A stretch of DNA of 64,000 nucleotides from CAYWBU01 sp942491525 (GTDB taxonomy: Bacteria; Desulfobacterota; Desulfomonilia; UBA1062), in NCBI GenBank assembly GCA_942491525.1, contig CALOBW010000055.1, forward strand, positions 1 to 64,000. Reading direction: 5' to 3'. The stretch's first letter is position 1; each line of letters starts with the position of its first letter. Below are positions 34,558-43,272 of this stretch, in pieces. The position numbers and the translations under genes are program-made. The notes beneath the pieces were generated by a model. It ran no database searches. It worked only from the letters and a program-made list of their open reading frames with translations, and was not told the DNA's origin.

Positions 34558-34578
34558 TCTGATTAAGGAGATATTGTA

Positions 34579-36447
34579 ATGATAAAGGAACTTTCATCTG
34601 AACTTTTGCAGGAGATTCAATCGAAATCCGCAAAATCGCGTGGCGATATTGTCGCTATGACTCATTTGGCCGGCTCGGGTCATCCCGGTGGCTCGATGTC
34701 CTCAATCGATATCTACACGCTGCTCTACCATATCACTGATATGCAGAACGACAAGGTGGTCATCTCGCATGGCCACACTTCGCCGGCTGTCTACTCGGCC
34801 CTGGCCAGAAGCGGCAAGTTTGATCCCAAGATGGTCATCAAGGGCTTCAGGCGCGCCGGTTCGGTCTTTGAAGGCCATGTCGAGCCCACCGTGCCCGGTG
34901 TGCCCTGGGGAACCGGTAACCTCGGTCAGGGCATCTCGGTGGCGGCCGGTTTTGCCGTCGGCGCCCGGGTCAAGGGTGTCGATATGGACTGCTTCGTGAT
35001 CATGGGCGACGGCGAGCAGCAGAAGGGCCAGATCGTGGAGGCCAAGCGCTTCATCCGCAAATATGATCTCAACAATGTGACCGTCATCATCGACAATAAC
35101 ATGCTGCAGATATCCGGCGACCGCCAGCAGGTCATGCCGCAGGATCTCAAGGCCGAGTACGAGGCGGCCGGCTTCAAGGTCTTAAGCGTCGACGGTCACG
35201 ACATCCAGGCCCTCTACGACACCATCAGGGCCGCCCATGACGACAAGGACAACCCCTATGCCATCATCGCCAATACGGTCATGGGCAAGGGTGTCAGCTT
35301 CATGGAGAACAAGGAGGGCTTTCACGGCGCTCCGGTCAGTGCGGCCGATATCGATGCCGCCCTCAGCGAGCTCAAGCTCGAGTGGCCCCTGGCCGAGCTC
35401 AAGGCTCTCAGAGACGAGCCCCTTGACGAGAACATGCCGGCTCACGCCTGGCCCTTCCCGAACATCGTGGCCGGTGAAGCCAAGCTCTACACCAAGGATA
35501 TCAAGACCGATAACCGCTCGGCCTTCGGTACGGCCCTGCTGGAAGTCGGCCAGGCCAATGCCGATGCTCCGATTGTGGTCTTTGACTGCGACCTGGCCGG
35601 TTCGGTCAAGACCGGCGACTTTGCCAAGGCCTTCCCCGAGAAGTTCTTCCAGGCCGGTATCGCCGAGCACAACACCGCCGTCATGGCCGGTGCCCTCTCA
35701 TCCCAGAATGCGGTCAGTGTCTTTGCCGGTTTCGGTATGTTCGGCATTGATGAGACCTACAACCAGCAGCGTCTGAATGCGGTCAACGAAGCCCATATGA
35801 AGCTCTTCTGCACCCACATCGGCATCGACGTGGGTGAGGACGGCAAGACCCACCAGTGCATCGACTATGTGGCCTTGATGCGCAATCTGCCGGACTATAA
35901 GGTTATCATTCCCATCGATCCCAACGAGACCGACCGGGCCACCCGCTGGGCTTTGACCAACCCGGGTAATGTGCTGGTGGCCATGGGCCGCTCCAAACTG
36001 CCCATCCTGACCGATGAGAACGGCAATGAGTTCTTCAGGGATAAGGAGTTCGTTTACGGCGAGGCCCACCATCTGCGTCAGGGAACCAAGGCGACCCTCT
36101 TTGCCCTGGGAGCCATGAGCGTTAATGCGGTTGAGGTCTGGAACAGTCTGCAGGCTGAAGATATCGACATTGAGATTGTGGGCGTCTCCTGTCCGCTGGC
36201 CATCTCGGTTGAAGAGGTCAAGGCGGCGGCTGCCAGAGGCCCGATCTTTGTGGTTGAGGATCATCTGGAGGTCAGCGGTCTGGCGGCTCAGATCGCCTAT
36301 GTGGCTGCCGTAAACGGCATCGCCGTTGAGGTTGTTCCCAACGGCGCCAAGGGCTTCCCGCCCTCAGGTCCGTCAGCCGACTGCTACAGAATCTGCGGTC
36401 TGGACAGCGCAAGCCTTGCCGAGAGGATCATGAATAGGTTAAAGTAA
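34579..36447 (+). CDS. tkt: Transketolase
   Basis: A single-chain 622-aa transketolase. The TPP-binding half has HLAGSGHPGGSMSS, SHGHTSPAVY, GNLGQGISVAAG and MGDGEQQKGQ; the pyrimidine and C-terminal domains follow with AGIAEHNTAVMAGAL and VVEDHLEVSG. It is somewhat shorter than E. coli TktA (663 aa) and resembles the transketolases of anaerobes. It starts 21 bp after glpC, so it is probably co-transcribed, linking triose phosphate made from glycerol phosphate to the pentose phosphate pathway. Confidence 0.95.
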   Translation: MIKELSSELLQEIQSKSAKSRGDIVAMTHLAGSGHPGGSMSSIDIYTLLYHITDMQNDKVVISHGHTSPAVYSALARSGKFDPKMVIKGFRRAGSVFEGHVEPTVPGVPWGTGNLGQGISVAAGFAVGARVKGVDMDCFVIMGDGEQQKGQIVEAKRFIRKYDLNNVTVIIDNNMLQISGDRQQVMPQDLKAEYEAAGFKVLSVDGHDIQALYDTIRAAHDDKDNPYAIIANTVMGKGVSFMENKEGFHGAPVSAADIDAALSELKLEWPLAELKALRDEPLDENMPAHAWPFPNIVAGEAKLYTKDIKTDNRSAFGTALLEVGQANADAPIVVFDCDLAGSVKTGDFAKAFPEKFFQAGIAEHNTAVMAGALSSQNAVSVFAGFGMFGIDETYNQQRLNAVNEAHMKLFCTHIGIDVGEDGKTHQCIDYVALMRNLPDYKVIIPIDPNETDRATRWALTNPGNVLVAMGRSKLPILTDENGNEFFRDKEFVYGEAHHLRQGTKATLFALGAMSVNAVEVWNSLQAEDIDIEIVGVSCPLAISVEEVKAAAARGPIFVVEDHLEVSGLAAQIAYVAAVNGIAVEVVPNGAKGFPPSGPSADCYRICGLDSASLAERIMNRLK

Positions 36448-36452
36448 CCTCC

Positions 36453-36770
36453 ATGAAAAAACTACTGATTGCAGTGTTGCTGGGGATCTTCCTGATCCCC
36501 ACACCATCCAGGGCAGCGTCATCGCTTGAGGTTATCATGGAGGATGCGCTCTGGGGCGCTGCAATCGGAACCCTGGTAGGGGCGGCAACCCTGCCATTTA
36601 TGAAGAATCCGAGTAAACATTATGACAGGCTGGCCCAGGGGGCCGGCCTGGGTCTTATGGGCGGCATCGCATTCGGCGTCTATGAGATCTCACCCATCTT
36701 CTACACCTATAAGGATCCCGCTCATGGTCAGCAGGTCTATGCCCTGCGTGTGGTGGTCCCGCTCAATTAG
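36453..36770 (+). CDS. Small exported protein of unknown function
   Basis: A 105-aa protein with a signal peptide (MKKLLIAVLLGIFLIPTPSRA, cleavage likely after SRA). The mature part has two glycine/alanine-rich apolar segments (WGAAIGTLVGAATLPF and GAGLGLMGGIAFGVYE) typical of small glycine-zipper-like proteins, and ends with a short beta-like stretch. It starts 5 bp after the transketolase stop and may share its transcript. Function unknown. Confidence 0.7.
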   Translation: MKKLLIAVLLGIFLIPTPSRAASSLEVIMEDALWGAAIGTLVGAATLPFMKNPSKHYDRLAQGAGLGLMGGIAFGVYEISPIFYTYKDPAHGQQVYALRVVVPLN

Positions 36771-36824
36771 CTTTTCGTTTAATATATCTCTCCCGGCTGT
36801 CGATATAGGACTGCAGGGAGAGTT

Positions 36825-38756
36825 ATGGAACTATATCAAATATTGGGACTTGCCGGTGCAGGATTCCTGGCCGCAGCCGTTGTTTTTATTGTTATCGGGT
36901 TGATTCTCAGATCGCGGGGTCGTTCAGAACTGACTAAACATCAGCGCGAGCTGAAGCGTATCGAACGTGAGATTGCCTATCGCCAGGAAAGCCTCAAGGA
37001 GTTGGTTGACTGCCGAGAGCGGCAGGCTCAGAGTGCGCCCGCCGCAAAGGTGGCTGCGCCCGGCCAGGAGAAGGATCAGCTCTTTCAGGATGTGCTCAAC
37101 TCTGTGCATGATCTGGTGATTGTCTGGAACAACCGTCTTCAGCCGACCTACATATCACCATCCATCGAGAAGATTCTGGGTTACTCAAAGTTTGAGTTCA
37201 GTGACTGGAAACCTGATCAGGCCTCTTTGGGGCGCATGCTGACCCATGAATCACTGGCCACGCTCAACCGCCATTACGGGCGTATGATTGCCGAAGGCAA
37301 GACCGTCACCGATGAGAGTGCCATCAGTCTGCCCCTGGTGCTTGAGGTGATAAAGAGTGACGGTTCCACAATCTGGACCGAAACCCAGATGGATCTGCTC
37401 AGGGGGGCCGACAGAAGGCCCAGGGGCATTGTCTCCATCACCCGCGACATAACCCGCCTGCGTAAGGAGGAGAGCCTCTATCGTGAGCTGGTCGACAACA
37501 GTGTCGATGTCTGCTTCGCCCTGGACGGCAAGGGCCGCTTCACCTTTCTGAATGGCGCTGTCAGCAGTCTGCTGGGTTATACTCCGCAGGAGCTGATGGG
37601 CAAGAGCCTGCTGGAGTATGTGCATGCGCAGGATGCCGCGCTGCTGGTTTCGAAGTTTTCGGCCGCCATGGATGGCAAGAGTGAGCCGGTTAACATATTC
37701 AGGATGATCGATAAGGGCGGCTCGACGGTTTATGTGCGGGCGGTCACCTCCCTGAGCTATGAGGGTGATGAGGTCATCGGCGTCTACGGTTTTGCGGGTG
37801 ACCTGAGTGCGCTCAAGCGTACCGAGGCCAAGCTGCGGCGCGGCGAAGAGCAGTACCGCAGCCTGATTGAGAATATGAATGACATCACCTTCTCGCTGGA
37901 TAGGAACGGCAACTACACCTACGCTTCGCCGGTGGCTGAATATGTGCTCGGTTATGCGATGGATGACATTGTCGGTTCACCCTTTATGCGCTTCGTGCAT
38001 CAGGAAGATCTGGCTCAGCTTGAAGAGGCCTTTGCCAAGACCATTGAGGGACAGTATACCCTGGCCGAAACCCGGATCCGGAAGCGCAACGGTGAGGTGA
38101 TGTATGTCAGGGTTTCGGCGCGCATGATGGATGACGGTGGTCAGGGGCGCAGCACGACCGGCATTATGTCGGATATCACCGAGCGCAAGAAGGCTGAGAT
38201 TGCTCTGCACAAGGCGCTGGACGAGATCAAGATGCTTTCGGTCACCGATTCGCTGACCGGCTGCTATAACCGCGGCTATCTGACGGAGCATCTGCCCTAT
38301 GAGATCAAACGCTCCATGCGCTATCGGCATCCGCTGGCCCTGATCATGTGCGACATCGACCACTTCAAGGAGGTCAATGACAACTATGGCCATCAGGCCG
38401 GTGACTACATCCTGAAGGAGTTTGTCAAGTGCATCCGGGGTGTGATCCGCGAAAATATGGACTGGCTGGCGCGCTACGGCGGCGAGGAGTTCCTGATTGC
38501 CGTGGGCGAGACCGATTTGGAAGGGGCCATGATCTTGGCTGAACGTCTGCGGATCAAGGTCAATAAGCTTGATCTGGAGTATGGCGGCCGCACCATGAAG
38601 ATATCGGCCAGTTTCGGCGTGGTCAGCTGTGATCCGGCGCGCACCAAGGAGGAGCTGTCGGCCGATATTCTGGTCAGCCGGGTTGACAAGTGCCTCTATC
38701 AGGCCAAGGCGGCCGGACGTGACCGGGTGGTATCACAGGATCATCTCTTGAAATAG
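36825..38756 (+). CDS. PAS-containing diguanylate cyclase
   Basis: A 643-aa protein with one N-terminal transmembrane helix (about residues 5-27), a Lys/Glu-rich coiled coil, three PAS domains at about 88-205, 215-335 and 340-460, and a GGDEF domain with DSLTGCYNRGYL, DIDHFKEVND and GGEEF near residue 552. The final RAKAAGRDRVV end is standard for active cyclases. It would make cyclic di-GMP under PAS control. No EAL domain is attached. It ends just before a strong terminator. Confidence 0.92.
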   Translation: MELYQILGLAGAGFLAAAVVFIVIGLILRSRGRSELTKHQRELKRIEREIAYRQESLKELVDCRERQAQSAPAAKVAAPGQEKDQLFQDVLNSVHDLVIVWNNRLQPTYISPSIEKILGYSKFEFSDWKPDQASLGRMLTHESLATLNRHYGRMIAEGKTVTDESAISLPLVLEVIKSDGSTIWTETQMDLLRGADRRPRGIVSITRDITRLRKEESLYRELVDNSVDVCFALDGKGRFTFLNGAVSSLLGYTPQELMGKSLLEYVHAQDAALLVSKFSAAMDGKSEPVNIFRMIDKGGSTVYVRAVTSLSYEGDEVIGVYGFAGDLSALKRTEAKLRRGEEQYRSLIENMNDITFSLDRNGNYTYASPVAEYVLGYAMDDIVGSPFMRFVHQEDLAQLEEAFAKTIEGQYTLAETRIRKRNGEVMYVRVSARMMDDGGQGRSTTGIMSDITERKKAEIALHKALDEIKMLSVTDSLTGCYNRGYLTEHLPYEIKRSMRYRHPLALIMCDIDHFKEVNDNYGHQAGDYILKEFVKCIRGVIRENMDWLARYGGEEFLIAVGETDLEGAMILAERLRIKVNKLDLEYGGRTMKISASFGVVSCDPARTKEELSADILVSRVDKCLYQAKAAGRDRVVSQDHLLK

Positions 38757-38774
38757 AGTGAGATAAGCAGAGAG

Positions 38775-38802
38775 AAAAGGGAGCCATCGGCTCCCTTTTT
38801 TT
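38775..38802. terminator. Bidirectional rho-independent terminator
   Basis: Perfect stem AAAAGGGAGCC / GGCTCCCTTTT with an ATC loop and flanking A/T runs, serving both the GGDEF gene and convergent proC. Confidence 0.92.
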
Positions 38803-39604
38803 ATTTCTGGGAGAGCTCCTGGGCGCGCTTGAAGGCGGCTGTCACCGCTTCGATGGCGGCGGATCGGAAGCCGCGCTCCTCCAGGGCCGCAATGCCGGCG
38901 ATGGTTGTGCCGGCCGGCGAGCTGACCATGTCCTTGAGCTGCCCCGGGTGGGTGCCCTGCTGCAGGAAGAGTTCGGCCGAGCCCTTCATGGTGGCGGCTG
39001 CCAGTTTGAGGGCCGTGTCTCTGGGCAGGCCGGCGCGTACGCCGCCGTCAGCCAGGGCCTCCATGAAGAGGAAGCAGTAGGCCGGGCCGGATCCCGAGAG
39101 GGCCGTGACGGCGTTCAGCAGCGATTCGTCCAGCTGGATGCAGAGGCCGACGGCATCAAAGATCGCCTTGGCCGTGCTGATGTCGTCGGCCTGGCAGGCG
39201 GTTGAGGGCGAGATGCAGGAGGCGCTTTCCAGCACCATGGCCGGGGTGTTGGGCATTACGCGGACCACCCGGGCCTGCGGGTTCAGTTCGGCCAGCATGG
39301 TGTCGATGGTGACGCCGGCGGCGATGCTGATTACCAGCCTGGCTGCCAGCGCCTCCCTGTTTGCGCTGAGAACTTTGGTTACCGTGTCGGGTTTGACTGC
39401 CAGCAGAACCGCGTCGACATGGTCCAGCATTTCGGGTACCGAGGCGGCGGTCTTGATGCCGTGCCTCTCTCTGATCAGGCTGCAGCGCTCAGCTGATATG
39501 TCAAATGCGTAGATGTCTGTGGGCTGGTAGAGCCCCTGTTTGAGGATGCCCGTAATGATTGCCTCCGCCATGTTGCCGGCGCCGATAAAGCCTAATCCAG
39601 CCAT
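38801..39604 (-). CDS. proC: Pyrroline-5-carboxylate reductase
   Basis: A 267-aa NAD(P)H-dependent enzyme for the last step of proline synthesis. LGFIGAGNMAEAIITG is the Rossmann start, AVKPDTV and MPNTPAMV follow, and the C-terminal dimer domain has the signature SGSGPAYCFLFMEALADGGVRAGLP. A GGGAGATTCTT ribosome site precedes the ATG. The gene is monocistronic. Confidence 0.96.
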   Translation of the reverse strand: MAGLGFIGAGNMAEAIITGILKQGLYQPTDIYAFDISAERCSLIRERHGIKTAASVPEMLDHVDAVLLAVKPDTVTKVLSANREALAARLVISIAAGVTIDTMLAELNPQARVVRVMPNTPAMVLESASCISPSTACQADDISTAKAIFDAVGLCIQLDESLLNAVTALSGSGPAYCFLFMEALADGGVRAGLPRDTALKLAAATMKGSAELFLQQGTHPGQLKDMVSSPAGTTIAGIAALEERGFRSAAIEAVTAAFKRAQELSQK

Positions 39605-39646
39605 AAGAATCTCCCTTGCAAAATAATTGTGTAGGCTTACATATTT

Positions 39647-39664
39647 AGTTGAAACGCGTCAACT
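39647..39664. promoter_or_regulatory. AGTTGA-N6-TCAACT dyad in the proC / TPR gap
   Basis: Perfect 6-bp arms around AACGCG. The inner 14 bp TTGAAACGCGTCAA closely resembles the palindrome TTGAACGCGTTCAA in the CoA-transferase promoter. A CTGAAA and TATAGT pair further downstream may be the promoter of the TPR gene. Confidence 0.4.
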
Positions 39665-39722
39665 CAGAAGCGGCTGAAAAAAGATGTAAACTTACAGTAT
39701 AGTCGCACCGATATGGAGAGTT

Positions 39723-40472
39723 ATGGAAAATCAGCAACCTAAAATCGAGGGAATTTTTTCAGAAGAGTCGGTCATGACTCTGGGCACTGGGCACACTCAG
39801 CAGACGCAGGTACTTAAGAACTACTGTCGCGCGACGCAGCTGGACGAGGATAGGGTTAAGGTTGAGTACCTGGGCAATGACGGCAATCCGACCGGCATCG
39901 CGGTAGAGGTGGCGTTAGTTGATTTTCTGCATAAGTACACCTTTGAGCCAAACTATAAGGTTAAGACCAAGGAGGAGCGTGAAGTTGATAAAAAGGTCGC
40001 CATGGCCGAAAAACATCGCGCCCGCAAGGAGTTCTGCTCGGCCGAGTGGGAGTATGAGGCGGCCCTGAAGATCGACAGTGAGAATATCCGCGCCAATTTC
40101 GGCATCGGCACCCTCTATATGGAGATGGGCGAGAAGGATAAGGCCAAGGATGTCTTCAAGAAGCTGACCCAGATCGACGCCCTCTTTGAGGATGAGAATA
40201 AGCATATTTTCAATGAGTTCGGCATCGAGCTGCGCAAGACCAACATGCTTGAAGAGGCTCTCGGTAACTACATGAAGGCGCTCGAGATCTCGCCCCAGGA
40301 TGAGAATCTCTACTTCAATATCGCCCGCGTCTACTACGACATGCAAGACTTTATCAAGGCCAAGGAGTGGATCACCCGCTCATTGGGTATCAACCCCAAT
40401 TCGCGTGACGCCAAACAGTTTGCCGAGCTAATCGGTCACATGATTGAAGAGTCCGGTCAGGCACTGAGATAA
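39723..40472 (+). CDS. Tetratricopeptide repeat protein
   Basis: A 249-aa cytosolic protein. The first 90 residues (starting EGIFSEESVMTLGTGHT) are not recognised; they may form a small PilZ-like or other beta domain, which I cannot establish. From about residue 95 there are three to four TPR helices (EKHRARKEFCSAEWEYEAAL, then IRANFGIGTLYMEMGEKDKA, NMLEEALGNYMKALEISP, ENLYFNIARVYYDMQDFIKA), giving a protein-binding scaffold. The gene is alone, ending in a hairpin. Function unknown. Confidence 0.82.
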   Translation: MENQQPKIEGIFSEESVMTLGTGHTQQTQVLKNYCRATQLDEDRVKVEYLGNDGNPTGIAVEVALVDFLHKYTFEPNYKVKTKEEREVDKKVAMAEKHRARKEFCSAEWEYEAALKIDSENIRANFGIGTLYMEMGEKDKAKDVFKKLTQIDALFEDENKHIFNEFGIELRKTNMLEEALGNYMKALEISPQDENLYFNIARVYYDMQDFIKAKEWITRSLGINPNSRDAKQFAELIGHMIEESGQALR

Positions 40473-40474
40473 AC

Positions 40475-40492
40475 GGGAGGCATTCGCCTCCC
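40475..40492. terminator. Bidirectional hairpin terminator
   Basis: GGGAGGC / GCCTCCC stem with an ATTC loop between the convergent TPR and pdxT genes; T-runs are short. Confidence 0.65.
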
Positions 40493-40496
40493 ATTC

Positions 40497-41036
40497 TTAT
40501 TGCATATCCAAAAAGTAGTCTAACAACTCCGCATCACCGGTCAGTTCAGGATGAAAGGTTGTCAGCAGGATGTTTTGCTGGCGGGCCGCCACGATGTCGC
40601 CGTCCAGCCGGGCCAGGATCTTCACCTCCTCGGCGACGGATGCGATCCTCGGGGCGCGGATGAAGGCCATGCGCACCTCCGCATCTGACCAGGCGGCGCG
40701 GCCCTCCTTGATCACGCTCTGCAGCTGCGAGCCGTAGGCGTTGCGCTCGACATCAACCTCAGCACTCTGCCAGATGCCGCCCTTGCCCAGCAGCACCACG
40801 CCGCAGCAGGTGCCCCAGGTCGGCAGACCGGCATCGATCAGGGCTTTGACCGGCTGCTCCAGCCCGCTGAAGCGGATCAGCTTGCTGATGGTGGTCGATT
40901 CGCCGCCGGGCAGAATCAGGCCGCTCAAACCCTCCAGTTGCTCAGGCTTCTTGACGGCCCGGCTTTTCACATTGTGCCGGGCCAGGTGCTGCTGGTGCAT
41001 GGCAATGTTGCCCTGCAGACCCAAAATTCCGATCAT
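40497..41036 (-). CDS. pdxT: Pyridoxal 5'-phosphate synthase glutaminase subunit
   Basis: A 179-aa class I glutaminase delivering ammonia to PdxS. ILGLQGN opens the protein; LILPGGESTTI is the oxyanion region; the nucleophile lies in WGTCCGVVLL (about residue 79), where most homologues have Ala after the catalytic Cys; the His/Glu pair is in TFHPEL. Its start overlaps the pdxS stop by one base, so the subunits are made together. Confidence 0.95.
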   Translation of the reverse strand: MIGILGLQGNIAMHQQHLARHNVKSRAVKKPEQLEGLSGLILPGGESTTISKLIRFSGLEQPVKALIDAGLPTWGTCCGVVLLGKGGIWQSAEVDVERNAYGSQLQSVIKEGRAAWSDAEVRMAFIRAPRIASVAEEVKILARLDGDIVAARQQNILLTTFHPELTGDAELLDYFLDMQ

Positions 41037-41917
41037 TACCAGCCTCGCGTAGCCATGATCTGCTCTGCGGGGATGCTGTTCATCTCGAGGCCGCGCATGG
41101 CTTCGCCCAGATCCCGGGAGACCTCGGCAATCAGCTTGGCATCCTCATAGTGGGCGGTGGCCTTGACGATGGCTTTGGCGGTCTTGGACGGGTCGGCTGA
41201 TTTGAAGATGCCGGAGCCTACGAAGACACCGTCGGCGCCCAGCTGCATCATGAGGGCCGCGTCGGCCGGGGTGGCCACGCCGCCGGCCGCAAAGTTGACT
41301 ACGGGCAGGCGCCCCAGCTCCTTGATCTGGAAGAGCAGCTCCACCGGGCAGCTCAGGTCCTTGGCGTAGGCGTAGAGCTCGTCGTCGGCCAGGCCGCAGA
41401 CCTCCCTGATCTGGCCCATGACGGTGCGCATGTGGCGCACGGCCTCGACGATGTTGCCGGTGCCGGGCTCACCCTTGGTGCGGATCATGCTGGCGCCTTC
41501 GCCGATGCGGCGGCAGGCCTCGCCCAGGTTGCGGCTGCCGCAGACAAAGGGGATCTTGTAGTCATGCTTGTTGAGGTGGTGCTCCTCGTCGGCCGGGGTC
41601 AGCACTTCGCTCTCGTCGATGTAGTCGATCTCGAGGGCCTCAAGGACGCGGGCCTCGACGATGTGGCCGATGCGGGCCTTGGCCATGACCGGGATGCTGA
41701 CGGCCTCTTTGATGCCGATGATCATGGAGGGGTCGCTCATGCGGGCCACGCCGCCCTGCTTGCGAATGTCGGCCGGGACGCGTTCCAGGGCCATGACGGC
41801 CACGGCGCCGGCCTCTTCGGCGATTTTGGCCTCTGCGGGGGTGGTGACGTCCATGATGACGCCGCCGCGCAGCATCTCGGCCAGACCTTTATTGAGGGAT
41901 GTTTGATCACTGTTCAT
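41036..41917 (-). CDS. pdxS: Pyridoxal 5'-phosphate synthase subunit PdxS
   Basis: A 293-aa TIM-barrel enzyme that makes pyridoxal phosphate from ribose 5-phosphate, glyceraldehyde 3-phosphate and ammonia. Signature stretches are LRGGVIMDVTTPAEAKIAE, MALERVPADIRK, KARIGHIVEA, DESEVLTPADEEHH and FAAGGVATPADAALMMQLG, with the catalytic lysines. It is divergent from a PdxR-type regulator with an operator-like region between them. Confidence 0.97.
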   Translation of the reverse strand: MNSDQTSLNKGLAEMLRGGVIMDVTTPAEAKIAEEAGAVAVMALERVPADIRKQGGVARMSDPSMIIGIKEAVSIPVMAKARIGHIVEARVLEALEIDYIDESEVLTPADEEHHLNKHDYKIPFVCGSRNLGEACRRIGEGASMIRTKGEPGTGNIVEAVRHMRTVMGQIREVCGLADDELYAYAKDLSCPVELLFQIKELGRLPVVNFAAGGVATPADAALMMQLGADGVFVGSGIFKSADPSKTAKAIVKATAHYEDAKLIAEVSRDLGEAMRGLEMNSIPAEQIMATRGW

Positions 41918-41930
41918 AATATTCTCCTTG

Positions 41931-41962
41931 ATTGTTATATAACAATTATTATATTGTTATAT
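41931..41962. promoter_or_regulatory. PdxR-type operator between pdxS and pdxR
   Basis: A perfect 16-bp palindrome ATTGTTATATAACAAT (41931-41946) is followed by a direct repeat of its first half, ATTGTTATAT, at 41953-41962, exactly 22 bp (about two helical turns) from the first. Palindrome plus direct repeat is the arrangement known for MocR/PdxR regulators of PLP synthesis. Confidence 0.7.
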
Positions 41963-42036
41963 GAAAGTTGCATATTGTGGGTCCGCCTGTCAATAGATGA
42001 CAGTGGGCCGACTCTCTGATATGCATTGGAGCTGTT

Positions 42037-43272
42037 ATGAGATATCGCGAGATAGCCGACCGGTGGGCCCAGACAATTGTGCAGGAGATGCGTCCCGGGG
42101 ACGCCCTGCCCGGGGTGCGCGAACTGGCCAAGAGCGAGGGCGTCAGCCTGGTTACGGCGCGCAACGTCTATCAGCTGCTGGCCCAGCGCGGCCTGGTGGT
42201 CACCCGCCAGGGTTCCGGCACCCTGGTGGCCCACGGTGCGGCCGATGATATGGTTGATATGTCGGCCATCCGGGCGCCCGAGGAGATGCTGCTCTGGGTC
42301 GGGCGCCATCTGAGTGTCTCGCATGCCGGACTCTCGACCTATGATCCGCCCCAGGGTTTTGCGCCGCTCTGTGAACAGGCCAGTTTCTGGCTCAAGCGTC
42401 TGGGGATTGACGGGGCGCCCATAATCACGGCCGGCTCCCAGCAGGCCCTCTTTCTGGCCGCGCTGGCGCTGCTCAAGCCCGGCGATGTGGTGGCGGTGGA
42501 GGATCCGGGCTATCTGGGGGCGCTCAAGATCTTCGAGATGTTGGGGGCCGAGGTCAGGCGTATCGACTATATCCAGAGCGAGTCCGACCTGGACCAGCTG
42601 CGCGACGATAGAATCAAGCTCTTCTACACCATGCCCCAGGGGCAGATCCCGACCGGCGCGGCCGTGCCGGCTGAACTCAGGCCTGAGCTGCTGCAGATTG
42701 CCGCCCAGCATGATTTCTACATCCTTGAGGATGATCCGCTTTCGGAGCTGCTGGGGATTGCGCCGCTCAAGGCGCAGGACCGTGATGGGCGGGTTATCTA
42801 TGTAAAGTCGCTATCGAACTATCTGGGGCCCGGCATGCGCATCGGTTTCTGCGTTGTGCCTGATAACCTCTACGCCTCCATGCTCGACTTCAAGGAGATC
42901 AACGATATCGCCCTTTCCGGCATTCTGCAGCGCATTCTCTGCTCCATGCTTGAGAGCGGCGAGCTGCAGAACCATGTGCAGCGGCTGCGCAAAGAGCTCG
43001 GGCGCCGTCAGCACTTCCTGCGTGATGCATTGGGCTGGCAGGTCAACGGGGTCTGCGCCTGGCTTGAGACCGGTTCTCCCAGCCGGTTGCACGCCGAGCG
43101 TCTCAAGGCTGAGGATGTTCTGATTACGCCGGGCGACATCTACGGGGTGCGCTGGTCGAATCACATCCGGCTCTCGATCCTGACGCCGGCCTCGGCGCGC
43201 TTTGAGCCGGCGGTCCGCAGGGTGGCCGACTATCTGGCGCGTGAGTCCGGCCCCGGCTTGACCGCGTTCTGA
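42037..43272 (+). CDS. pdxR: MocR/PdxR-family GntR-aminotransferase regulator
   Basis: A 411-aa regulator with an N-terminal GntR winged helix (PGDALPGVRELAKSEGVSLVTARNVYQLLAQRGLV) and a C-terminal fold-type-I aminotransferase-like domain that binds PLP (GSQQALFLAALALL, EDPGYLGALKIFE, and YVKSLSNYLGPGMRIGF with the Schiff-base Lys position). Divergent location from pdxST and the palindromic site support control of PLP synthesis by PLP itself. GGAGCTGTT precedes the ATG. Its 3' end overlaps coaE by 43 bp. Confidence 0.85.
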   Translation: MRYREIADRWAQTIVQEMRPGDALPGVRELAKSEGVSLVTARNVYQLLAQRGLVVTRQGSGTLVAHGAADDMVDMSAIRAPEEMLLWVGRHLSVSHAGLSTYDPPQGFAPLCEQASFWLKRLGIDGAPIITAGSQQALFLAALALLKPGDVVAVEDPGYLGALKIFEMLGAEVRRIDYIQSESDLDQLRDDRIKLFYTMPQGQIPTGAAVPAELRPELLQIAAQHDFYILEDDPLSELLGIAPLKAQDRDGRVIYVKSLSNYLGPGMRIGFCVVPDNLYASMLDFKEINDIALSGILQRILCSMLESGELQNHVQRLRKELGRRQHFLRDALGWQVNGVCAWLETGSPSRLHAERLKAEDVLITPGDIYGVRWSNHIRLSILTPASARFEPAVRRVADYLARESGPGLTAF

